This document shows, in pieces, positions 6,937-12,054 of a stretch of DNA of 12,511 nucleotides. Source of the DNA: an uncultured Verrucomicrobiae bacterium (GTDB taxonomy: Bacteria > Verrucomicrobiota > Verrucomicrobiia > Verrucomicrobiales > Akkermansiaceae); NCBI GenBank assembly GCA_937957985.1, contig CALGOH010000159.1, positions 1 to 12,511 on the forward strand, written 5' to 3'. Position 1 is the stretch's first letter. Each line of letters begins with the position of its first letter. A model generated the notes under the pieces. The model was not told the origin of the DNA. It was given only the letters and a program-made list of their open reading frames with translations, and made no database searches. A program made the position numbers and the translations under genes.

Positions 6937-7724
6937 GGCAGATCCCCGTCTCTCAGCCGACTGGCATACCGTTCCACATCCTCCACCTCGTCATACAACC
7001 CTCCGACCGCCTCCCGGAGTTCGTCGAAGGCACCACTGACCTTGCCCCGCTGGTAGTGGAGGATCTCCTCGACGCGGAAATAGACAACCGTTCCATCCTG
7101 CGCGTCCCAGGTCGCCTGCCCACGGAGCGCCGCATCCTCATACATCCGGCTCCCCAGCACCCGGCTTTGCTCCTCGCTGATGTCGGCATACACCACCTCC
7201 TTCTCGGAAACGCGCAACCGCACTCGCGGACGGACGCCGCCCACCCGCTCGATCTTGCCGTAGAGGACCGTCTCTCCGCGTTGGTATTCCGGTGCGGGCA
7301 CCTCGATTCCGAAATCCGGCGCCAGATCCAGCAAGGGACGATCCGCCATGCCATTCCAGAACTGCGTACGGCCCTGATGTTGGCTGGTGAACCGCGTCAG
7401 CGTCCTCAAGCCCTCCAGGCTGCGCGCCGGAAGGCTGCGAAAGGCACGGTTCCCGATGAGGGTCACCAGCTCGTGGTAGGCCGAGGCCGCCACCTCCGGC
7501 TGGTTGCTCGTGAAAGCGAAGCCGATGCTCTCCTCCCGCACCTCGGCGAGACCGACGATCAAATCTTCGGCGGCTTCCGGGTGCTCGCGGACCGCGATCG
7601 CGACCACGGCTTGCTCCGCCGCGATAAGCAACTGCGCCAGATCGCCGGCAGGGATCAGCCCGGGACGGACGCCCTCGCCGGTCAAGCGGATGGTGAAAAG
7701 TGGAGGGTTCGTGGTGCCGCTCAC
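6933..7724 (-). CDS. Uncharacterised 263-residue protein paired with the PIN protein
   Basis: The chosen start is the GTG at 7722-7724. It overlaps the TGA of the upstream gene as GTGA, matching the ATGA junction at its other end, and has GGGG about 7 nt upstream; an ATG at 7754 would overlap the upstream gene by 34 nt. The N-terminal half (about residues 8-115) is alpha/beta-like: IPAGDLAQLLIAAEQAVVAIA and a 'LVGLAEVREESIGFAF' segment. The C-terminal half (about 150-263) begins VLYGKIERVGGVRPRVRLRV and continues with strands and QATWD, and ends with a helical FDELREAVGGLYDEVEDV. That half recalls a widespread uncharacterised domain often next to PIN genes, possibly OB-like. By context it could be an antitoxin or RNA-binding partner of the PIN protein. 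I cannot name a family. Confidence 0.75.
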   Translation of the reverse strand: MSGTTNPPLFTIRLTGEGVRPGLIPAGDLAQLLIAAEQAVVAIAVREHPEAAEDLIVGLAEVREESIGFAFTSNQPEVAASAYHELVTLIGNRAFRSLPARSLEGLRTLTRFTSQHQGRTQFWNGMADRPLLDLAPDFGIEVPAPEYQRGETVLYGKIERVGGVRPRVRLRVSEKEVVYADISEEQSRVLGSRMYEDAALRGQATWDAQDGTVVYFRVEEILHYQRGKVSGAFDELREAVGGLYDEVEDVERYASRLRDGDLP

Positions 7725-8134
7725 AGGGATACCCCGGTTTCCGTCTCGGGGCAATCCGTCTTCCGCCTCTTCGCGTCCCAGCTCGGAAAGACCGTCTTCA
7801 GGCGCTCCACGGTATGCCGCCAGCTCGCGGCAACGGGCTGGCAGACGGAATTCTGGTTTCCGAACAGGCCCACCTCGTGAAACGCCTTATCCCGCGGCGT
7901 CTTGTCCCGCTTGAGCTCGATCAGGACCAGCGACCCGTCCGGCGCGATCGCCAGCAGATCGACGATTCCGCCGAAGCTCGTCCGCTCCTGCCGCCCGATC
8001 AGCATCCACTCCGGCGACAGAATCACCGGCCGGGCGGTGATCCCGTCCTCGAGTTCCTTCTCGGTGGCGAGCTTGCACGTCGTCAACGGTTCCGGGATCA
8101 ACCCGACTTTCCAGATGGAGTGGTGGATGGGCAT
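7721..8134 (-). CDS. DUF91/NucS-like nuclease-domain protein, apparently shortened
   Basis: A 137-residue protein. Residues 1-81 (MPIHHSIWKVG, then EWMLIGRQ, FGGIVDLLAIAPDGSLVLIELKRDKTPR) match the N-terminal part of DUF91-type PD-(D/E)XK proteins. The probable catalytic residues are D59, E73 and K75. In the relatives I remember, the core continues after 'ELKRDRTPR' with an EVVAQALDYASWV helix and a long C-terminal half. Here the sequence switches to DKAFHEVGLFGN and a 50-residue basic tail without that helix. It is therefore either a fusion or truncation product, or a different subfamily. A good Shine-Dalgarno (AGAAGGGG) precedes the ATG by about 8 nt. It begins 19 nt after the chaperone stop and its end overlaps the next gene (GTGA), so it belongs to the block. 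Nuclease activity is inferred only. Confidence 0.7.
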   Translation of the reverse strand: MPIHHSIWKVGLIPEPLTTCKLATEKELEDGITARPVILSPEWMLIGRQERTSFGGIVDLLAIAPDGSLVLIELKRDKTPRDKAFHEVGLFGNQNSVCQPVAASWRHTVERLKTVFPSWDAKRRKTDCPETETGVSL

Positions 8135-8153
8135 TCGCGGATCCCCTTCTCAG

Positions 8154-8597
8154 CTACTTGGTGGCCCGATGCTTCTTTTCCTGAGCCGCGTGCTCTTCGG
8201 ATTCTGGCACGAAGGAATCCGCGTTTACCGTCGGCAGCAAAATGGGGCCGTGGATCCCCCGGGAAGTGATGCTGCAGATCAACTCGCGAACCGCCCCGTA
8301 GAGGATGGAGCCACCGTTGAAGTAAACCATTCGCTCCGCCTGCTCCTCGGGGAACTCTGGATCAAGCCGGAAGATGCCGATCATCGCAACTTCTCCTAGG
8401 TAGGGTGCCGCTTCGGCCTTCGCGGCCGGCTTGATCTGAACGTCCAACCTGACCAGCCACAAATTCGGGTGGTCGGGATTCCGCTCGGAACTGATCGCGT
8501 GAGAAAACTTCAACTCGGAGTTCTCCCCACTGACCTGGCGGGTATCCAGGTTGATCCTGTAGATCTTGTGATCCACCAGTTGGATCGGGCTATGCAT
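8154..8597 (-). CDS. SecB-like chaperone of a toxin-antitoxin-chaperone system
   Basis: A 147-residue protein from the ATG at 8597. It has the SecB fold pattern: an N-terminal IQLVDHKIYRINL strand, a central NLWLVRLDVQIKP and GEVAMIGIFRLDPEF, and the diagnostic C-terminal helix and turn GGSILYGAVRELICSITSRG, then GPILLPTVN. In SecB the last part reads 'LFPYAREIISxLTxRGxFPPLxLxPxNF'. Stand-alone SecB exports proteins, but a SecB-like gene directly behind an antitoxin is the hallmark of TAC systems such as Rv1957 of M. tuberculosis. There the chaperone folds the antitoxin and keeps the toxin neutralised. The start at 8597 overlaps the antitoxin stop by 8 nt; ATGs at 8627, 8657 and 8660 are alternatives, the first giving 10 more residues. 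No strong ribosome-binding site marks any of them, so coupling is likely. Confidence 0.85.
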   Translation of the reverse strand: MHSPIQLVDHKIYRINLDTRQVSGENSELKFSHAISSERNPDHPNLWLVRLDVQIKPAAKAEAAPYLGEVAMIGIFRLDPEFPEEQAERMVYFNGGSILYGAVRELICSITSRGIHGPILLPTVNADSFVPESEEHAAQEKKHRATK

Positions 8598-9219
8598 ACA
8601 GTGGTTTGTGCTCGGTGTGCCGCTCATCGATAGATGGTTCTTCTCTCCCGAAAACATCAATGGGTGAGATCGGGCGGACCACTTTCTTGGCCGCCGCGAA
8701 GAGGGCGGAGGTCGAAGTGGTGATGGAGACGACCATCGATTCGGCTTCGCTCTGGGACTTCACCTTTCCGGAAGCAATGCCTGCCATCCAGGCTTCCCGG
8801 CGGCGCTCTCTCATCTTTCCGATCTTCAGCCAGAGAAGCTCTTCCAGCGAGGCCTCGATGAGGCTCGCGCCGGAGGAGGCCCTGGCAATCGTCGCCCGGG
8901 GGATGCCGGTGGCCTTGGTCAGGCTGTCGATCGTGAAGCCAAGCTCCTTGCCTGCCCTCTTGAACTCGGAGGAGATCCACTCGCGGTGGGCATCGCGCAG
9001 CCGCTCCGAAATGATCTCCGCCTGATCAGGCGTGGTGGAGACCGCATCGCAGTGGCGACATTGGTTGACCGTGGCACGAACCGTGTGCTCGCGCCCCCGA
9101 TAGGGCGCGGTGAACTCCACGGAGTTCGCGACCCATGGATCGTTCGCCCCGCAGCAGAGGCACTGCGGAGGCAGCTTCCTTGCGGCGAGTTGGCGTTTGC
9201 TTTTTCTTGGGCGCTTCAT
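8590..9219 (-). CDS. MqsA-like zinc-finger/HTH antitoxin with a long C-terminal extension
   Basis: A 209-residue protein. The N-terminal YgiT-type zinc finger is formed by C20-x-x-C23 (CLCC) and C54-x-x-C57 (CRHC). A helix-turn-helix region covers about residues 82-135 and contains FTIDSLTKATGIPRATIAR. The arrangement is that of MqsA and related antitoxins, which bind toxin through the zinc domain and operator DNA through the HTH. About 70 further residues (141-209) follow, beyond MqsA's usual length of about 130. In known TAC antitoxins the C-terminal extension is the chaperone-addiction segment that makes the antitoxin depend on its SecB-like partner, and the same role is inferred here. The gene lies 6 nt after the toxin stop and overlaps the chaperone start. 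The order toxin first, antitoxin second also matches mqsRA and higBA. Confidence 0.85.
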   Translation of the reverse strand: MKRPRKSKRQLAARKLPPQCLCCGANDPWVANSVEFTAPYRGREHTVRATVNQCRHCDAVSTTPDQAEIISERLRDAHREWISSEFKRAGKELGFTIDSLTKATGIPRATIARASSGASLIEASLEELLWLKIGKMRERRREAWMAGIASGKVKSQSEAESMVVSITTSTSALFAAAKKVVRPISPIDVFGREEPSIDERHTEHKPLYA

Positions 9220-9225
9220 CGGTGC

Positions 9226-9645
9226 TCAGGTGTGACAATCGATGGAAATGTACCATTCTCCGTCGGAAAGTTCCTTGAGGCAGAATTTGGTGTAGATCTC
9301 GCGGGTAAACTCTTCCAGTTCGACGACGAAGGCGAACATTTCGAGGCCGTCGGCCTCCGGATGTGTGCAGATGTCCTCTTCGGGCCTTTGGTAGTGCTTT
9401 GCGGGATCTTCGAGGGCTGTTTCCAAGCAATCCACGATGATTTCGAAGTAGTCCCGCTCGTCCTTGATTTGGTATTTCGGACAGCAGGCATTGAGGCGCT
9501 CCAGGTCCCTGTCGAGGTGCCAAACAATCCGCCTCCCGGTGTTGGGGCAGCGGCGGTAAATGTGATCATACCTGCCGCTCTCCAAGGCTGCCAAAGCCCT
9601 CTCGAGGATCTCTTTCAGCTCTTCTTCCGAGTGGTCTCCGGACAT
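9226..9645 (-). CDS. Probable toxin of the TAC system (MqsR-like, tentative)
   Basis: A 139-residue protein, first gene of the block. The N-terminal half is helical and charged (SEEELKEILERALAALESG), then a CPNTGR segment and DLERLNACCPKYQI. The C-terminal end REIYTKFCLK...DGEWYISIDCH has the two-strand pattern that ends MqsR and related RelE-fold mRNA interferases ('VYLK...LIVSFKE' in MqsR). It carries 7 cysteines. Position is the strongest evidence: it lies directly before an MqsA-like antitoxin and a SecB-like chaperone, behind a palindromic operator. MqsR is shorter (98 residues), so this is either a longer relative or a different toxin family that uses the same antitoxin type. The ATG at 9645 begins 31 nt from the edge of the palindrome. 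Confidence 0.6.
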   Translation of the reverse strand: MSGDHSEEELKEILERALAALESGRYDHIYRRCPNTGRRIVWHLDRDLERLNACCPKYQIKDERDYFEIIVDCLETALEDPAKHYQRPEEDICTHPEADGLEMFAFVVELEEFTREIYTKFCLKELSDGEWYISIDCHT

Positions 9646-9676
9646 GATGATGGGCTGTCTTCATGGCGCTGCGGTT

Positions 9677-9703
9677 CGTTATCAGGTGATAACGTAGCGT
9701 CAA
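9677..9703 (-). promoter_or_regulatory. Palindromic operator and -35-like box of the TAC operon
   Basis: CGTTATCA (9677-9684) and TGATAACG (9687-9694) are perfect 8-bp inverted arms around a GG centre, 31 nt before the toxin start. On the - strand TTGACG (complement of 9698-9703) lies just upstream and resembles a -35 box. With a 16-bp spacer the -10 would be TAACGA, which is weak, and it would fall inside the palindrome's proximal arm. A repressor sitting here would block RNA polymerase, as expected for autoregulation by the HTH antitoxin. MqsA's known operators are also short palindromes, though of different sequence. Confidence 0.6.
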
Positions 9704-9811
9704 ACCACAAAATTTCGAACATTTTCCAGTATCGTCGTAAATCGTTGATGCAGAGCGATTTGATGGGAATCGATACGGCCGAGTGGATGGTGGGACGGAA
9801 AAGCTGGGATT

Positions 9812-11362
9812 TCAGCCCTCCGGCTTTTTGGCATTTCGGGTCCCGGGGCGATGCCCCAGGCTGAGATCGGGTCGCGCCGTTGACGCTTCCGTGAGCCCCG
9901 CCACCAGCGCATCGAGCAGCTTGGTGGCGGTGGTGCGGGTGGCGGTGAGGCGGGCTTCCCACTCGTCCACCAAGGCCATCAGTCGATCGACCTTGGCGAC
10001 GATCCGGCGTTGCTCGTCGAGGGGTGGGATGGGAATCGAATATGCTTTCACTGTGGAAACGTTGACGCGCGGCGCTGCTCCGCCGGTCGTCCTAGATCTG
10101 GCAGCCTCGGTGATGAGGGGAGAGTTCAAGACTAGCTCCAGGAAAGCCGGCACAAGTTTGTCGCCAGCCCTTATGAGCATCATCCGTTGCCCAAGGCAGA
10201 TCTCCGCGCCAGAAGGGACGCGACAAGCGACGCCCAGAATTCCACCTTCACGGCTGTAAAGGATGTCATCTTCCCTCGGTTCCAAGCGCTGGATTCGTTC
10301 CAAATACGTCTTCTCGCTTACGAAGCGAGACGCTGTAAGGTCAAGACACCCCGGCCGAAATTGATTGGTCCGAACACAGATTTTCCCTTCGTTCGTCCAT
10401 TTCGGCGTTGAATGGGGACAATCAACGATCTCGGCTGCGGCATCACTGAGACTGACAGTCTCCCATGCTCCTTGGTTCGGAACCAGTTTCCCAAAAACAG
10501 CAAGGCTGAGGATGGTTTTGCGGAGGTCGGCGGGGGTGAGGGTGAAGGAGTCGTGGAAGAGGAGGTGGAGGTTGGCCGGGGTCGGGGATTCGGTGAAGCG
10601 GGCCAGCGCGGCGCGGGCCAGGTCGGCCTGGCGGGTGTCGCGCTCGCTCAGTTGCGCCTCCAGCCGGTCACACTGCGCCATCAAGGCATCCACCTTCGCC
10701 ACAATCCGCTTCTGCTCGGCGGTTGGAGGGAGGGGTATCGAGTAGTTGGCGAGCGATCGTCCGGTCAGGTGTTTGATGGTCGCGCCTGTGAAGTGTCGGG
10801 CAAGGACACCGTTCCGAGCATCGGTCAGGAGACAGATCGCCAGGTAATGTGGGAGAATGCCCGATCGTGGCCGCACTCTATGGAGGGCCTTCTGGAAGTA
10901 CATCTCGCGATCGGGGTCCATCCAGATCGCGCACCGTCCCGGCTCTCCGCCCTCGCAAATCAACAAATCACCCGGCATGAGGCGGAATTCGTCCAACTCA
11001 TCATCTTCGAGAAGCAGCTCCTTGATGTCTGCCAAGTCGAACCTCATCCACTGAACATTCGTGTTTCGGAGGTAAGGTTTGGGATTTCCACGATTACCGC
11101 GCTGGTCGAGCATCTTCCCGAGTCTCTGGTTTCCGACAGACGAGAACTGGATCCATAACCAGGAACCCGGAACCTCGAACCGTGCGTCGGCAAGCGTGGG
11201 ACCAGTTGAGTCGAAAATTGATTCAGCGGTTTCATTCTCGTCAAGCTGGTCAACAAGCTGTCCGCGCACTGCAAGCTCCCAAATCAGTCCTCGAATTGGC
11301 TCAACCGCCGCCGGGTCATCCGCCAGTTCCGCCATCCTATCAACCATTGCCTCCGCCTTCAT
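9812..11362 (-). CDS. hsdS: Type I restriction-modification specificity subunit HsdS
   Basis: A 516-residue HsdS with the two-repeat layout. Each half has a short helical lead-in (GLIWELAVRGQLV at about 25-37; ILSLAVFGKLV at about 284-294), a target-recognition domain (about 61-212 and 300-446), and a conserved spacer starting IPLPPTAEQKRIVAKVD or IPIPPLDEQRRIVAKVD, which leads into a coiled coil (DRLEAQL; DEWEARL). The two TRDs differ, so the target should be bipartite and asymmetric. HsdS sets DNA specificity for methylation by HsdM and cleavage by HsdR; hsdR is not in this window. The last 20 or so residues overlap a GC-rich repeat, so the tail is probably acquired. The ATG at 11362 follows a weak GAG; an ATG five codons later is an alternative. 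Confidence 0.93.
   Translation of the reverse strand: MKAEAMVDRMAELADDPAAVEPIRGLIWELAVRGQLVDQLDENETAESIFDSTGPTLADARFEVPGSWLWIQFSSVGNQRLGKMLDQRGNRGNPKPYLRNTNVQWMRFDLADIKELLLEDDELDEFRLMPGDLLICEGGEPGRCAIWMDPDREMYFQKALHRVRPRSGILPHYLAICLLTDARNGVLARHFTGATIKHLTGRSLANYSIPLPPTAEQKRIVAKVDALMAQCDRLEAQLSERDTRQADLARAALARFTESPTPANLHLLFHDSFTLTPADLRKTILSLAVFGKLVPNQGAWETVSLSDAAAEIVDCPHSTPKWTNEGKICVRTNQFRPGCLDLTASRFVSEKTYLERIQRLEPREDDILYSREGGILGVACRVPSGAEICLGQRMMLIRAGDKLVPAFLELVLNSPLITEAARSRTTGGAAPRVNVSTVKAYSIPIPPLDEQRRIVAKVDRLMALVDEWEARLTATRTTATKLLDALVAGLTEASTARPDLSLGHRPGTRNAKKPEG
9842..9887. repeat. Degenerate copy of the GGGGC-hairpin repeat inside the hsdS 3' end
   Basis: GGGGCGATGCCCC (9845-9857) is a hairpin with GAT loop. 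It is followed by CAGGCTGAGAT and GCGCCGTTGACGC, the same order as GGGGCGTTGCCCC, GGGCTGGGAT and GTGCCGTTGGCAC at 11555-11596. It therefore looks like a diverged copy of that element, and it encodes part of the HsdS tail (SLGHRPGTR). Confidence 0.6.
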
Positions 11363-11369
11363 GCTCGCA

Positions 11370-11735
11370 TCATCTCAAAGGGCAACGCCCATCCCCCTCA
11401 GCCGCAACGCGGCGTTCCATCCCAGCCCGGGGCAACGCCCCGGGTCGCCCACCCAAAGCAATATCGAGCCCTGAAGGGGCGCCCCATCCGATCGCCGCCC
11501 CCAGCGAGATAGATCGCCCTTTCAGGGCTCCGAATTTTTTCCGGTCCGATAACCCGGGGCGTTGCCCCGGGCTGGGATGCAACGTGCCGTTGGCACTCTG
11601 GAGTCGGACATCATGCAGAAACGCAGGGAACTCGTTTGCAAGCCTTCTCAGGAAGTCTGACATTGTTGGTCGCCATTCGAGGCCGCCGATCTCGGCGAGG
11701 TAGCGGAGTGGCGTGGTGTCGCAGACGACGATCAT
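11370..11735 (-). pseudogene. Wrecked PIN (DUF3368-type) toxin gene
   Basis: The ATG at 11735 overlaps the stop of the UPF0175 gene as ATGA, the standard junction of UPF0175-DUF3368 toxin-antitoxin pairs. The first 17 residues, MIVVCDTTPLRYLAEIG, are a typical start of that PIN family with the first catalytic Asp (D6). After that no PIN sequence can be seen: no second or third acidic motif appears, and from about residue 50 the frame simply translates palindromic repeat DNA (SPGQRPG, then GRPGALPRAGMERR). The 121-residue open frame is therefore almost certainly not a working toxin. The middle and end were lost or replaced when the repeat arrived. An alternative, that residues 18-48 are a relic of the PIN C-terminus, cannot be excluded. 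Confidence 0.65.
11381..11596. repeat. Cluster of hairpins forming a large inverted repeat
   Basis: The segment 11413-11445 and the reverse complement of 11552-11584 match at 32 of 33 positions. Inside them, 11466-11481 (GAGCCCTGAAGGGGCG) matches the reverse complement of 11515-11530 at 15 of 16. The arms themselves contain short-loop hairpins with an AAC or GTT loop: GGGCAACGCCC (11381-11391), CCGCAACGCGG (11402-11412), CCCGGGGCAACGCCCCGGG (from 11426), its inverse at 11553-11571, and GTGCCGTTGGCAC (11584-11596). The whole lies between the PIN remnant's true start and hsdS. It looks like one composite interspersed element. No transposase ORF is present. Confidence 0.8.
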
Positions 11736-11998
11736 CTGCCGCGCAAGCGGTCGAGCGTTGCCAGATCGGACTCAAGCTCCCCGGGCGTGGTGCCGGGCCA
11801 CGCGCCGTGCCGGGCGAGGAAGTCCTCCGACTCGAAGCGGGAGGCGTGGCCGAGCACCTCTCCGACCTGGGCACAGGACAGCCGGCCGCTCCGGTAACCT
11901 TCCACCGCGAGGCTTTCAAGCGTCGCGCGCGGCAGGTCGTCCCATGCCTCCTGCAGCAGGCGGGCGGCGTGGTCGGGAAGGTGGAGCGTCAGCGTCAT
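11732..11998 (-). CDS. UPF0175-family antitoxin
   Basis: An 88-residue protein, the usual size for UPF0175. MTLTLHLPDHAARLL forms the N-terminal strand. A helical region with ESLAVEGYRSGRLSCAQVGEVLG (about 28-50) follows, corresponding to the DNA-binding helices. The C-terminal part, including ELESDLATLDRLRGR, presumably binds the toxin. Its stop overlaps the ATG of the PIN remnant (ATGA), as in intact pairs. The start at 11998 is chosen from family length. An in-frame ATG at 12058 overlaps the hsdM stop as ATGA and would add 20 residues (MNRPSAGFANPTL...), which look non-conserved because they cover a hairpin; coupling makes it a real alternative. With its toxin broken, this is an orphan antitoxin, possibly still repressing or buffering related toxins. 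Confidence 0.75.
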   Translation of the reverse strand: MTLTLHLPDHAARLLQEAWDDLPRATLESLAVEGYRSGRLSCAQVGEVLGHASRFESEDFLARHGAWPGTTPGELESDLATLDRLRGR

Positions 11999-12025
11999 CG
12001 GGAAGGGAGGATAGTTCGCCAGAGT

Positions 12026-12041
12026 CGGGTTGGCAAACCCG
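12026..12041. repeat. Small hairpin between hsdM and the UPF0175 gene
   Basis: CGGGTT (12026-12031) and AACCCG (12036-12041) form a 6-bp stem around GGCA, with CGCC and GGCG flanks able to extend it after a bulge. It lies just beyond the hsdM stop and may end hsdM transcription or mark a short interspersed repeat. Confidence 0.35.
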
Positions 12042-12054
12042 GCGGACGGCCTGT

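Noticed and set aside
7725..7754. ATG at 7754 as start of the 263-residue protein
   Set aside because: It would overlap the nuclease-like gene by 34 nt, while the GTG at 7724 gives a GTGA junction and has GGGG at a suitable distance.
8986..9864. A 292-codon + strand frame opposite the toxin and antitoxin genes
   Set aside because: No domain is visible, and the opposite strand has a coherent TA operon with zinc finger and HTH motifs.
11182..11703. A 173-codon + strand frame over the hsdS start and the repeat cluster
   Set aside because: Much of it translates palindromic repeat DNA, and the rest is antisense to hsdS.
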